Assembly (NCBI RefSeq): GCF_000172415.1
Contig: NZ_ABLD01000004.1
Span: 372,001-436,000 of the forward strand
Source: Paraburkholderia graminis C4D1M
GTDB taxonomy: Bacteria > Pseudomonadota > Gammaproteobacteria > Burkholderiales > Burkholderiaceae
Length of the DNA stretch: 64,000 bases
Direction: 5' to 3'
Each line of letters opens with the position of its first letter. Position 1 is the first letter of the stretch. The notes beneath the pieces are model-generated. The model saw only the letters and a list, made by a program, of their open reading frames with translations. It was not told where the DNA came from and made no database searches. Of this stretch, positions 9,896 to 18,959 are shown piece by piece. Both the position numbers and the translations under genes were made by a program.

Positions 9896-11044
9896 ATGCG
9901 CATCTATGAAAGGTACTTCGCGCGTCAGGTCTACCTCACGTTCATCTTCATTCTGTTCGCGTTTTCGGGCCTGTTCTTTTTCTTCGACCTGATCAACGAA
10001 CTGAACTCGGTCGGCCACGGCAACTATAAATTCCAGTATGCGGTGCTGCGCGTCGCGCTGCAAACGCCGTCGCGTTTCTACGAGATCATTCCGGTCGCCG
10101 CGCTGATCAGCGCGATCTACGTGTTCGCGCAAATGGCGGCGAATTCCGAGTACACGATCTTTCGCGTGTCCGGGCTCGCCACTAATCAGGCGCTGCGCTC
10201 GCTGCTGAAAATCGGCATTCCGCTGGTGTTTTTGACGTACCTGATCGGCGAAGTGGTCGGCCCGTACACGGATCAGTTGTCCGAGCGCGTGCGGCTCGAG
10301 GCGCTCGGGTCGTCGGTGTCGAGCAACTTCCAGTCGGGCGTATGGGTGAAGGACACGCTGACCGCGCGCGCCGACGGCGAGCAGGTCACGCGCTTTGTCA
10401 ACGTCGGCGAACTGAAGCCGGACGCGACCATCAGCAACGTCCGCATTTACGAGTTCGATTCGAAGTTCCGGCTCTCGAATGTGCGCATTGCGAAGAGCGG
10501 CGTGTATCAGCCGCCCGGTCATTGGCAATTGACCGGCGTGACGGATACTCAGTTGATCGACGTGCCCCCGCCTTCCGGCACGCCGGCCGATGCGCTGAAT
10601 CCGGTGTATCGCGCGAGGCAGGTTGCGCTGCCCGAATATTCGTTGCGCTCGGAATTGACGCCGCAGATTTTGTCGGTGCTGCTGGTGTCGCCGGATCGCA
10701 TGTCGATGTTCAACCTGTTCCGCTACATTCAGCATTTGACCGAGAATCATCAGGACACGCAGCGCTATGAAATCGCGCTGTGGCGCAAGGTGCTGTATCC
10801 GTTTGCGGTGTTCGTGATGCTGGTGCTGTCGCTACCCTTCGCGTATCTGCATACGCGCGCTGGCGTCGTCGGTATGAAGGTGTTCGGCGGGATCATGCTC
10901 GGCATGAGCTTCCAGTTGTTCAACACGCTGTTCTCGCATATCGGCACGCTAAACACGTGGCCAGCGCCGTTGACGGCGGCCACGCCTGGACTGGTTTATC
11001 TGGTGCTCGGCCTCGTCGGGCTAAAGTGGGTTGATCGCCATTAG
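9896..11044 (+). CDS. lptG: LPS export permease LptG
   Basis: The second permease half of the LptB2FG lipopolysaccharide exporter. The 382-residue protein starts MRIYERYFARQVYLTF and has N-terminal membrane helices, a periplasmic domain from about residue 125 to 290 (PDRMSMFNLFRYI near its end), and three C-terminal helices. The spacing of three bases after lptF supports an operon. cbiX follows 11 bases later on the same strand and may share the transcript, though its function is unrelated. Confidence 0.95.
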   Translation: MRIYERYFARQVYLTFIFILFAFSGLFFFFDLINELNSVGHGNYKFQYAVLRVALQTPSRFYEIIPVAALISAIYVFAQMAANSEYTIFRVSGLATNQALRSLLKIGIPLVFLTYLIGEVVGPYTDQLSERVRLEALGSSVSSNFQSGVWVKDTLTARADGEQVTRFVNVGELKPDATISNVRIYEFDSKFRLSNVRIAKSGVYQPPGHWQLTGVTDTQLIDVPPPSGTPADALNPVYRARQVALPEYSLRSELTPQILSVLLVSPDRMSMFNLFRYIQHLTENHQDTQRYEIALWRKVLYPFAVFVMLVLSLPFAYLHTRAGVVGMKVFGGIMLGMSFQLFNTLFSHIGTLNTWPAPLTAATPGLVYLVLGLVGLKWVDRH

Positions 11045-11055
11045 GAGCCTTCGCG

Positions 11056-11442
11056 ATGGCTACGCATGGGTTGATCCTGTTTGGGCATGGCGCACGCGAT
11101 GTGCGCTGGCGTGAGCCCTTTGAGCGGCTCGCGCAGAAGCTGCGCGCAGCGCGCGCTTCGGGCGCGAACGGCGACGATGGCCGTGTGCGTCTCGCTTTTC
11201 TCGAGTTGATGGAGCCGGATTTGCCCACCGCGGTCGGCGAACTCGTTGCCGACGGCTGCGATGCGATTACCGTCGTGCCCGTGTTCTTCGGGCAAGGCGG
11301 GCATATCAGGAAAGATCTGCCCGAGTTGATTCAGCGTTGCCGCGACGCGCAGCCTTCGGTGGACATTACGTGCGCGGTTGCCGTGGGTGAGGATGAGGCT
11401 GTGCTCGATGCTGTCGTGGGGTATTGCTTGCGGCAGGGGTGA
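11056..11442 (+). CDS. cbiX: Sirohydrochlorin chelatase, CbiX type
   Basis: A 128-residue small class II chelatase. It has the N-terminal HGLILFGHGARD with the metal-binding histidine, and the mid-protein VVPVFFGQGGHIRKDLP motif with the second histidine. In a genome region devoted to sulfite reduction it most likely inserts iron into sirohydrochlorin to make siroheme for CysI (a SirB-like role); cobalt insertion for cobalamin synthesis is the alternative. It converges with cobA, which makes its tetrapyrrole precursor. Confidence 0.88.
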   Translation: MATHGLILFGHGARDVRWREPFERLAQKLRAARASGANGDDGRVRLAFLELMEPDLPTAVGELVADGCDAITVVPVFFGQGGHIRKDLPELIQRCRDAQPSVDITCAVAVGEDEAVLDAVVGYCLRQG

Positions 11443-11478
11443 TTCTTTTGTTCCAGGATCGCTAGTCGCAGCCGGCGT

Positions 11479-12249
11479 TTAAGCCGCCACCAGAATCCCA
11501 CCCGCCACAGAGCGCGCCGCGTCCTTCGCCTCCACACCTTCGCGCGGCGCAAACGCCTCGCCGATCATCAACAGACTCGGTTGCGAAGCGTCCAGCCATC
11601 TTTGCGCTTCCCCCGCAGCCAGCTCTTCGAGCGTCAACGTCAGCATGCGCTCACGCTCGGTGCTGCAGGCCTCGACAATCGCGACGGGCGTCGAAACCGG
11701 CTTGCCCGCGTCGATCAACTGCTGCGCAATCTCGACGCCGCTGTCACGCCCCATATAAAACACGAGCGAATCGGCGTTCACCTGCTCGCGAATTTCATCG
11801 GAGCCCGGCGCGCGGCTGAACGTCGCGAGCGCGACGCTGCGCGACACGCCGCGCAACGTCAACGAACGCTTCAGGGACGCCGCGCTGGCGAGCGCAGCCG
11901 TGATGCCTGGCACCACTTCATACTCGATGCCCGCGGCCTCGAGCGCACGCATTTCCTCGTCCGCGCGACCGAACAGCATCGGATCGCCGCCCTTCAACCG
12001 CACGACGACTTCGTGTTCGAGAGCCGCATCGACGATCTGCTTGTTGATGAACTGCTGCGCCGTCGATAGCTGTCCGCAGCGCTTGCCGACAGCAATCCGC
12101 TTTGCGTGGGACGGCGCGTAGTCGAGCATCGCCGGCTCCACCAGCGCGTCGTGCAGCACGACGTCGGCGCCCGCGAGAAGCCGCGCGCCGCGCACCGTGA
12201 TCAGGTCGGCGGCGCCTGGTCCCGCGCCGATCAGATAAACCTTACCCAT
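11479..12249 (-). CDS. cobA: Uroporphyrinogen-III C-methyltransferase
   Basis: This enzyme methylates uroporphyrinogen III at C2 and C7 with S-adenosylmethionine, giving precorrin-2, the branch point to siroheme. The 256-residue product shows the SAM/substrate motifs GAGPGAADLIT, VVRLKGGDPMLFGRADEE and VPGITAALASAA. It lacks the N-terminal dehydrogenase/ferrochelatase part of full CysG, so those steps need another protein, with cbiX the obvious candidate for chelation. MGKVYLIGAGPG was taken as the start; an in-frame ATG at 12285 would add 12 residues. It sits at the end of the minus-strand cys gene string. Confidence 0.93.
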   Translation of the reverse strand: MGKVYLIGAGPGAADLITVRGARLLAGADVVLHDALVEPAMLDYAPSHAKRIAVGKRCGQLSTAQQFINKQIVDAALEHEVVVRLKGGDPMLFGRADEEMRALEAAGIEYEVVPGITAALASAASLKRSLTLRGVSRSVALATFSRAPGSDEIREQVNADSLVFYMGRDSGVEIAQQLIDAGKPVSTPVAIVEACSTERERMLTLTLEELAAGEAQRWLDASQPSLLMIGEAFAPREGVEAKDAARSVAGGILVAA

Positions 12250-12295
12250 GTGTGTCAGCCTGTTCGTCAGTGCGCTCGCTGCCAATCAATCGCCG

Positions 12296-13611
12296 TTACG
12301 CCGAGAACGCGCGGATCATGCCGGCCGCGACCGTGTGATGCGTCGCTTCGTCGATCAGCACGAACGCGCCCGTGCCCTGATGCGAGTCGTACACGTCGCA
12401 CACCAGCGGCTTTGCAACGTGAGCGCCACGCGGCCGATGTCGTTCATCGCGAGTTCGCGGCGATCCGTCGACTGCGACAGCGTATGCACGTCGAGCACTT
12501 CCTTGATCGAGCCGATGCGCGCGAACACAGTGTTCGTCGTCTGCTTCAGCAGATACTTGCGCTGCGTCGAAAGCGGCGTGTCGTCGAACCAGCAGAGGTC
12601 CGCTTCGAGCTTCTTCGCGGGTTCAGGCGCGGCCTCGCGCAGCACGAACGTATCGCCGCGCGACACGTCGACGTCTTCCGCGAGACGGATCGTCACCGTC
12701 TGACCGGCAAACGCGCGGTCTACCGCGGCCGTGCCGCCCACCACCGGCGCGATGATCTCGGCAACCGTCGCTTCGCGATTGGCCGGCAGCACGACGATCG
12801 TGTCGCCGACCTTGACCTCGCCCGCTTCGACGCGGCCCATGTAGCCGCGGAAGTCGTCGGCCTGGCTGCCGTCCTGGCGCGCGACCCATTGCACCGGGAA
12901 ACGCAGCGCCTGGCCCGTCGGCACTTGCACCGGCAGTGCTTCGAGCAGATCGAGCAGCGGCTCGCCCGCGTACCACGGCATGCGCTCGCTGGCGGTCACG
13001 ATGTTGTCGCCCTTCAGCGCCGACACCGGCACGAAGCGCACATCGCTCAAACCGAGCTGACGCGCGAGTTCGACATACGCGTCGCGAATCTCGTTGAAGC
13101 GCGTCTCGCTGTAATCGACCAGATCCATCTTGTTGATCGCGACGATCGCATGCTGCAAGCCGAGCAGCTTCACGATCGCGCTGTGACGCTTGGTCTGCGG
13201 CAACAGTTGCGCAACGCCGTCGACGAAGGTCACGCGCGTTGCGTCGACGAGAATGATCGCCGCGTGCGCGGTCGATGCGCCCGTCACCATGTTGCGCGTG
13301 TACTGCTCGTGGCCCGGCGTATCGGCGATGATGAACTTGCGCTTCGCGGTCGCGAAGTAGCGATACGCGACGTCGATCGTGATGCCCTGCTCGCGTTCGG
13401 CTTCGAGACCGTCGGTGAGGAGCGCGAGGTCGATTTCGTCGCCGACGGTGCGCTTGTTCTTCGCGCGCGACAACGCGGAAAGCTGGTCGCTCAAGACAGC
13501 CTTGCTGTCGTACAGCAGGCGGCCGATCAACGTGCTCTTGCCGTCGTCGACGCTACCCGCGGTGATGAAGCGAAGCACGCCGAGGTCTTCTGGTTGGTGA
13601 ATGCTGCTCAT
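12296..13611 (-). pseudogene. cysN: Sulfate adenylyltransferase subunit 1, CysN, frameshifted near the C-terminus
   Basis: CysN is the GTPase subunit that drives synthesis of adenylylsulfate by CysD. The reading frame from 13611 shows the P-loop GSVDDGKSTLIGRLLYDS, DTPGHEQY and NKMD motifs and full EF-Tu-like domains. At about 12414-12416 the frame slips: the coding strand reads ACGTTGCAAAGCCG, whereas restoring one G (TTGGCAAAG) would read on as KPLVCDVYDSHQGTGAFVLI and IDEATHHTVAAGMIRAF to a TAA at 12296-12298. As given, translation ends instead in a Cys/Arg-rich tail at 12355. This is a one-base deletion or a sequencing error. cysD lies 27 bases upstream. Confidence 0.88.
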
Positions 13612-13638
13612 GATGTTCCTTTACGTATGTCGGCGTGC

Positions 13639-14601
13639 TTAGAAATAACCTTGCTTCTTGCGCTGTTCCATCGCGGCCTCGGAGACCTGATCGTCCATCC
13701 GGGTCGCGCCGCGCTCCGTGATTTCGGTCACGGCCGTTTCGGCGATGATTTTCTCGAGGTCATCCGCATCGCTTTCAACGGGGCAGGTGCAGCTAATGTC
13801 GCCGACCGTGCGGAAACGCACCACCGCCGTTTCGCTGACTTCGCCTTCGCGCATCGGCGTGAGCGGCGTGACGGGCACGAGCAGGCCGTTGCGGCGCACG
13901 ATCTCGCGTTGGTGCGCGTAGTAGATAGACGGCAATTCGAGCTTCTCGCGCGCAATGTATTGCCACACGTCGAGTTCGGTCCAGTTCGAAATCGGGAACA
14001 CGCGCAGATGTTCGCCGTTATGCAGACGCGCGTTGTACAGGCTCCACAGTTCGGGGCGCTGCGCCTTCGGGTCCCATTGGCCGAACTCGTCGCGGAACGA
14101 GAAGATGCGCTCTTTCGCGCGGGCCTTTTCTTCGTCGCGACGCGCGCCGCCGATCAGCGCGGTATAGCCATGCTGTTCGATGGTTTCAAGCAACGTCACC
14201 GCTTGCGCCGCATTGCGCGAATCCGTTTCGCGACGCAGACGCACCGTGCCGCGCTTGATCGAATCTTCAACGTGGCCAACCACCAGTTCCGCGCCGATCT
14301 CTTTCGCGCGACGGTCGCGGAAGTCGATCACTTCGTCGTAGTTGTGGCCCGTGTCGATATGCACGAGCGGAAACGGCAGCACGGTCTTGCGATTCGCGCC
14401 GATGCCGAACGCCTTCAGTGCGAGCGCGAGCACGACGACCGAATCCTTGCCGCCCGAAAACAGCAGCGCCGGCTTGCTGCATTCGGCAACCAGTTCGCGC
14501 AGGATATGAATCGACTCGGCTTCGAGCCAATCGAGGTGATCCATCCGGTTCGCCGTGTTGGCAAGCGGAGCGTTGACAGTGGAATCGAGCGTGGTGCTCA
14601 T
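13639..14601 (-). CDS. cysD: Sulfate adenylyltransferase subunit 2
   Basis: CysD is the catalytic ATP sulfurylase subunit, forming adenylylsulfate from sulfate and ATP together with the GTPase CysN. The 320-residue protein has the PP-loop LFSGGKDSVVVL near residue 47, VHIDTGHNY and the GGARRDEEKARAKER segment of the family. MSTTLDSTV was chosen as start because AAGGA precedes it; a start 17 codons earlier is less likely. It lies between cysH and cysN in the assimilatory sulfate reduction operon. Confidence 0.95.
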   Translation of the reverse strand: MSTTLDSTVNAPLANTANRMDHLDWLEAESIHILRELVAECSKPALLFSGGKDSVVVLALALKAFGIGANRKTVLPFPLVHIDTGHNYDEVIDFRDRRAKEIGAELVVGHVEDSIKRGTVRLRRETDSRNAAQAVTLLETIEQHGYTALIGGARRDEEKARAKERIFSFRDEFGQWDPKAQRPELWSLYNARLHNGEHLRVFPISNWTELDVWQYIAREKLELPSIYYAHQREIVRRNGLLVPVTPLTPMREGEVSETAVVRFRTVGDISCTCPVESDADDLEKIIAETAVTEITERGATRMDDQVSEAAMEQRKKQGYF

Positions 14602-14728
14602 GTTTGGGTCCTTCGTTGATTCGCTTGTCGAGCGGTTGCTCGCGAAGCGCACAGATTCAATTCGGTATGTGCGGCGTGAAGAAGCAAAGACAAGTCTTCA
14701 ACTCCACGCCGCATCAATAAGCGATGCT

Positions 14729-15481
14729 TCAGGCCGGGGCGTTCTCGCTGCGATCCACCGCAATCGGCGTGATCGTCGTGATGTGCAGTCCGCATTCCTT
14801 CGTGTCGCGCGACTCCCACCACCAGCGGCCCGCGCGGCTGTCTTCGCCGGGACGCACGGCGCGCGTGCACGGCTCGCAGCCAATGCTCGGATAACCGCGC
14901 GCATGCAGCGGATTCACCGGCACGTCGAACACTTTCAGGTAATCCCATACTTCGGCTTCGGTCCAGTCCGTGAGCGGATTGAACTTCGCGATGTTGCGCG
15001 CGGCGTCGTGCTCTTCCTCGTGCAGTTCGGCACGCGTGACCGACTGCTCGCGGCGCTGGCCCGTCACCCATGCGCTGACATCCGACAGCGCGCGATTGAG
15101 CGGCTCGACCTTGCGGATTTCGCAGCAGCGCTTGCGCAGATCGACGCTTTCATAGAACGCGTTCAGACCATGCGACGCGACGTATTCTTCGACGGCGGCA
15201 GCTTGCGGATGAAACTGCTCGATGTCGTAGCCATAACGCTCTTTCACGCGATCGATCATGCCGAGCGTCTCGGCGTGCAAGCGGCCCGTGTTCAGCGAGA
15301 AGATGCCGATCTTCACGCCGCGCGACAGGATCGCGTGCGTGAGCAGCATGTCTTCGGCGGCGAGGCTGCTCGCGAACTTCACGTTCGCGTGACGCGCGGC
15401 GATCGAATCGAGCAGCGCATTGAGGCGCTCGACTTTCGCAGCGAGTTCGGGCGCGAGCGACTGCGATAAAGCGGCGCTCAT
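14729..15481 (-). CDS. cysH: Phosphoadenylyl/adenylyl-sulfate reductase
   Basis: CysH reduces activated sulfate to sulfite with thioredoxin. The 250-residue protein has the PAPS-reductase fold (FASSLAAEDMLLTHAI, SLNTGRLHAET) and the catalytic C-terminal cysteine in KECGLH. It also has the cysteine pairs RCCEIRK and GCEPCTR that bind a 4Fe-4S cluster, which indicates the plant/bacterial type that uses adenylylsulfate (APS) directly. No cysC (APS kinase) is seen here, consistent with that. Its ATG overlaps the DUF934 stop by four bases (ATGA), so translation is coupled. Confidence 0.94.
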   Translation of the reverse strand: MSAALSQSLAPELAAKVERLNALLDSIAARHANVKFASSLAAEDMLLTHAILSRGVKIGIFSLNTGRLHAETLGMIDRVKERYGYDIEQFHPQAAAVEEYVASHGLNAFYESVDLRKRCCEIRKVEPLNRALSDVSAWVTGQRREQSVTRAELHEEEHDAARNIAKFNPLTDWTEAEVWDYLKVFDVPVNPLHARGYPSIGCEPCTRAVRPGEDSRAGRWWWESRDTKECGLHITTITPIAVDRSENAPA

Positions 15482-16035
15482 GCCGAAACCTTTTGCGAAG
15501 CAGCCGACGACGAAGCCGAAGCAGCGCGGCGGCGGAACAGCGGCGCCGGTTCATCGAACGCGCCCTGATACTGCACGGTGAAATCGTCGAATGCCTTGAT
15601 GGCGTCGCTAATGTCTTTATCCGCGCGCACGGCGAATGCGTCGAAGCCGCAACGCAACATCAAACGCACCTGGTCGCGCAGCACGTCGCCGATGGCGCGC
15701 AATTCGCCCTTGTAGCCATAGCGCTCGCGCAGCAGGCGGCCGATGCTGTAGCCGCGGCCGTCACGAAACACCGGGAAGTCCACGGCGATTACCGCGAGCT
15801 TGTCGAAATCGCCGGCGATGTCCGCCGGTTCGCTGTCCGGCGCGAGCCACACGCCGAGTTCAGCGGCGCCGCGCGAGGCGCTCAATGCGTCGCGCTCGGC
15901 TTGCCAGAATGCGAGCGGCACGATGATCTTGCCGGCCGGCAGTTCGTTCACCGCGGGCAGCGAGCCGTCTTCGGCGGGACGCACGAGCGTCCAGTCATCG
16001 TTGACGATCGCGCGATTCTTGATGATAGAAGCCAT
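15478..16035 (-). CDS. DUF934 domain protein linked to sulfite reductase
   Basis: A 185-residue protein of the DUF934 family, with the family segments VWLAPDSEPADIAGDFDKL, DFPVFRDGRGYSIGRLLRER and GDVLRDQVRLMLRCGFDAF. Its biochemical role is not established to my knowledge. It is almost always beside cysI in proteobacteria, and here it sits 22 bases after cysI and overlaps cysH by four bases. That suggests an accessory role in sulfite reduction, such as electron delivery or enzyme assembly. The last 20 residues are Ala/Ser rich. Confidence 0.88.
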   Translation of the reverse strand: MASIIKNRAIVNDDWTLVRPAEDGSLPAVNELPAGKIIVPLAFWQAERDALSASRGAAELGVWLAPDSEPADIAGDFDKLAVIAVDFPVFRDGRGYSIGRLLRERYGYKGELRAIGDVLRDQVRLMLRCGFDAFAVRADKDISDAIKAFDDFTVQYQGAFDEPAPLFRRRAASASSSAASQKVSA

Positions 16036-16057
16036 CTGTTCTGTATCCTTTGCGCGC

Positions 16058-17737
16058 TTACGCGTGAGCCGGTTGACGCGATGCGTACACGCGTTCCTTG
16101 AACGGAGCGATGCCGATGCGGCTGTACGTGTCGATGAAACGCTCGCCTTCCTCGCGATGCTCGACGAACGTGTCGATCACCTTCGAGATCACGTCCGGCA
16201 TTTCTTCCGCCGAGAACGACGGGCCGATCACGCGGCCGAGATGCGCGCCGGTTGCGCCCGTGCCCTGCTCGCCGCCGAGCGTCACCTGATACCACTCCGA
16301 GCCGTCCTTATCGACCCCCAGAATGCCGATGTTGCCCACATGGTGATGACCGCAAGCGTTGATGCAGCCCGAGATATTCAGCGACACGTCGCCCAGGTCA
16401 TACACGAAGTCCAGATCGTTGAAACGCTCCTGAATCGCGAGTGCAATCGGGATCGACTTGGCATTCGCGAGCGAGCAGAAATCGCCGCCCGGGCACGCGA
16501 TGATGTCGGTCAGCAAGCCGATGTTCGGCGTCGCAAAACCTTGCGCCTTGGCCTTTTCCCACAGCGCGAACAGGTCGCGCTTCTTGACGTTCGCGAGAAT
16601 CAGATTCTGTTCGTGCGACACGCGAACTTCGCCCAGCGAATACTCGTCGGCCCAATCGGCGACGGCTTCCATTTGCGCGTCGGTTGCGTCGCCCGGCGCG
16701 ACGATGCCGTTCTTCAACGACAGCGTGACGGCCGCGTAACCCGCGACCTTATGCGGACGCACATTGCGCTCGACCCAACGCGCGAAGCCACGGTTTTCGA
16801 GCAGATGCTTTTCGAACGAAGCGTCCGTGTCGGCGAGCTTCTCGTACACCGGCGGCTGGAAGTATTGCGACACACGATCGAGTTCGGCTTGCGTCAGCGT
16901 CGAAGGACCGTCCTTCAGATGCTGCCATTCCTCTTCGACCTGCGCGGCGAACTTCTCCGGCGACAGCGCCTTCACCAGAATCTTGATACGCGCCTTGTAC
17001 ATGTTGTCGCGGCGGCCGTAGCGGTTGTACACGCGCAGCACGGCTTCGCTGTACGTCAGCAGATGTTGCCAGGGCAGATCGCGACGAATGACCGCGCCGA
17101 CGATCGGCGTGCGGCCCAGACCGCCGCCCGCCAGAATGTCGACCACCAGTTCGCCTTGCTCATTGCGCTTCACATACACGCCCATGTCGTGAATCTGCAC
17201 GGCGGCGCGATCTTCCTGCGAACCGGAAACGGCGATCTTGAACTTGCGCGGCAGCCACAGGAACTCGGGGTGGAACGTCGACCATTGACGCAGAATTTCC
17301 GCCCACGGCCGCGGGTCGACAAATTCGTCGGGCGCCACGCCCGCGAACTGATCGGCGGTAATGTTGCGGATGCAATTGCCCGAGGTCTGGATCGCGTGCA
17401 TCTGCACCGACGCGAGCTTGCGCAGAATCTCCGGCGTTTCCTCGAGCTTGATCCAGTTGTACTGGATGTTCGAGCGCGTCGAGAAATGGCCGTAGCCGCG
17501 GTCGTGCTCGCGCGCGATCACGGCCAGCATGCGAAGCTGGTCGCTGCGCAGATTGCCGTAGGGAATCGCGATGCGGTGCATGTACGCGTGGCGCTGGTAG
17601 TACAGGCCGTTCTGCAGACGCAGCGGACGGAACTCCTCTTCGCTCAATTCGCCCGACAAGCGGCGGCGAACCTGATCGGCGTACTGCGCGACCCGTTCAT
17701 CGACGATGGTCTGGTCGTACTGATCGTATTGGTACAT
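16058..17737 (-). CDS. cysI: Nitrite/sulfite reductase hemoprotein (CysI-like)
   Basis: This 559-residue siroheme and 4Fe-4S enzyme reduces sulfite to sulfide with six electrons. The cofactor cysteines are visible as CPGGDFC and CINAC (C-x5-C and C-x3-C), and TSGNCIRNITADQFAG matches the nitrite/sulfite reductase repeat. No CysJ flavoprotein is present in the cluster, so the electron donor is probably a ferredoxin or another reductase. MYQYDQYDQTIVDERV is the natural N-terminus; the frame is open 26 codons further upstream. It heads the minus-strand cys operon and is divergent from cysB. Confidence 0.93.
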   Translation of the reverse strand: MYQYDQYDQTIVDERVAQYADQVRRRLSGELSEEEFRPLRLQNGLYYQRHAYMHRIAIPYGNLRSDQLRMLAVIAREHDRGYGHFSTRSNIQYNWIKLEETPEILRKLASVQMHAIQTSGNCIRNITADQFAGVAPDEFVDPRPWAEILRQWSTFHPEFLWLPRKFKIAVSGSQEDRAAVQIHDMGVYVKRNEQGELVVDILAGGGLGRTPIVGAVIRRDLPWQHLLTYSEAVLRVYNRYGRRDNMYKARIKILVKALSPEKFAAQVEEEWQHLKDGPSTLTQAELDRVSQYFQPPVYEKLADTDASFEKHLLENRGFARWVERNVRPHKVAGYAAVTLSLKNGIVAPGDATDAQMEAVADWADEYSLGEVRVSHEQNLILANVKKRDLFALWEKAKAQGFATPNIGLLTDIIACPGGDFCSLANAKSIPIALAIQERFNDLDFVYDLGDVSLNISGCINACGHHHVGNIGILGVDKDGSEWYQVTLGGEQGTGATGAHLGRVIGPSFSAEEMPDVISKVIDTFVEHREEGERFIDTYSRIGIAPFKERVYASRQPAHA

Positions 17738-17974
17738 TCGGGGACCCCAATTTTTTGGCTTGCACACACGACGGTCCGGCGACCGGCGCTCCGGCTCCGC
17801 CGCGCTTCTGAACATCCGTGTTTGTCAGCTCGATGGAGTCAGGGTTTAGACCTATCTCTCATTTGCTTATAACAAATACAGATATCCATATTGAAAAAGA
17901 TGGACAGATCGTAATAAACTCGCCTTATATTTCAAACGACTAAAAAATTCTTTTGATATGCGGAGAGGTTATAT
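17738..17974. promoter_or_regulatory. cysI/cysB divergent regulatory region
   Basis: This spacer is strikingly AT-rich between about 17845 and 17965 compared with its GC-rich surroundings. It contains TTATAACAAATA, GATATCCATATTG and a run of A/T-rich tracts, the kind of sequence bound by CysB-type regulators, and it must hold the promoters for both genes. On the minus strand, TATAAG follows TTCAAT with an 18-base gap, a possible -10/-35 pair for the cys operon. Exact CysB sites cannot be fixed by eye. GGAGAGG just before 17975 is the cysB ribosome site. Confidence 0.5.
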
Positions 17975-18916
17975 ATGAACCTGCAGCAGTTCCGCTTCGT
18001 CCGCGAGGCTGTGCGGCAGAACTTCAATCTGACCGAAGCGGCCAAGGCGCTGTTTACAAGCCAGCCGGGGGTTTCCAAGGCGATCATCGAGCTCGAGGAC
18101 GAGCTGGGCGTGGAAATCTTCACGCGCCACGGCAAGCGCGTGCGTTCGCTGACCGAACCGGGGCGCATCATCCTGCAATCGGTCGAGCGTATTTTGCAGG
18201 AAGTCGAGAGCCTGAAACGCGTCGGCAAGGACTACGCGGCGCAGGATCAGGGCAACCTGGTGATCGCGGCCACGCACACGCAGGCGCGCTATTCGCTGCC
18301 CGCCGCCATCGCGGAGTTCAAGAAACGCTTCCCGAAGGTTCACCTTTCGATTCTGCAAGGCAGCCCGACGCAAGTGGCCGAGATGGTGCTGCACGACCAG
18401 GCGGACCTCTGCATCGCCACAGAGGCGATCTCCAACTATAAAGAACTCGTGTCGCTGCCGTGCTTCCAGTGGCATCACGTCGCCGTGATGCAGCCGGATC
18501 ACCCGCTGCTCGACCGCAAACTGTTGTCGCTGGACGATCTGACCCAGTATCCGCTGATCACCTACGACAACGCGTTCGCCGGCCGCACCAAGATCAACGA
18601 GGCGTTCCGGCTGCGCGCGCTGCATCCGGACATCGTGCTCGAGGCGATCGACGCCGACGTGATCAAAACGTATGTCGAACTCGGCCTCGGCGTCGGCATC
18701 ATGGCGGACATCGCGTTCAACGCCGAGCGCGACCGTCATCTGCGCGCGATGCCGGTCGGCCACCTGTTCGGCAGCAACGTGACGCGGGTCGCGCTCAAGC
18801 ACGGCGCGTATCTGCGCAGCTATGTGTATACGCTGGTCGAGCTTCTGTCGCCGGGCCTGAACCGCAGGCTGATCGAACAGGCGCTCAAGGGCGAACACGA
18901 AACCTACGAACTTTGA
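17975..18916 (+). CDS. cysB: CysB-family LysR regulator of sulfur assimilation
   Basis: A 313-residue LysR-type regulator with the CysB-specific N-terminus MNLQQFRFVREAVRQNFNLT, FTSQPGVSKAIIELEDELG and the effector domain motif ATHTQARYSLP. CysB proteins activate sulfate assimilation genes when O-acetylserine or N-acetylserine accumulates. Its divergent position next to cysI is what is expected of a local regulator. Burkholderia also encode a related regulator, SsuR, for organosulfur use; the location favours CysB. A substrate-binding protein gene follows 43 bases downstream. Confidence 0.9.
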   Translation: MNLQQFRFVREAVRQNFNLTEAAKALFTSQPGVSKAIIELEDELGVEIFTRHGKRVRSLTEPGRIILQSVERILQEVESLKRVGKDYAAQDQGNLVIAATHTQARYSLPAAIAEFKKRFPKVHLSILQGSPTQVAEMVLHDQADLCIATEAISNYKELVSLPCFQWHHVAVMQPDHPLLDRKLLSLDDLTQYPLITYDNAFAGRTKINEAFRLRALHPDIVLEAIDADVIKTYVELGLGVGIMADIAFNAERDRHLRAMPVGHLFGSNVTRVALKHGAYLRSYVYTLVELLSPGLNRRLIEQALKGEHETYEL

Positions 18917-18959
18917 TTTGACCAACGCGCTTTGCTTTGTCCGCTACGGAGACCTATCG

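Noticed and set aside
12106..14619. Plus-strand open frame of 837 codons
   Set aside because: It runs antisense to cobA, cysN and cysD, a common artefact of high-GC codon use.
15800..17872. Plus-strand open frame of 690 codons
   Set aside because: It is antisense to DUF934 and cysI, both of which have clear family motifs.
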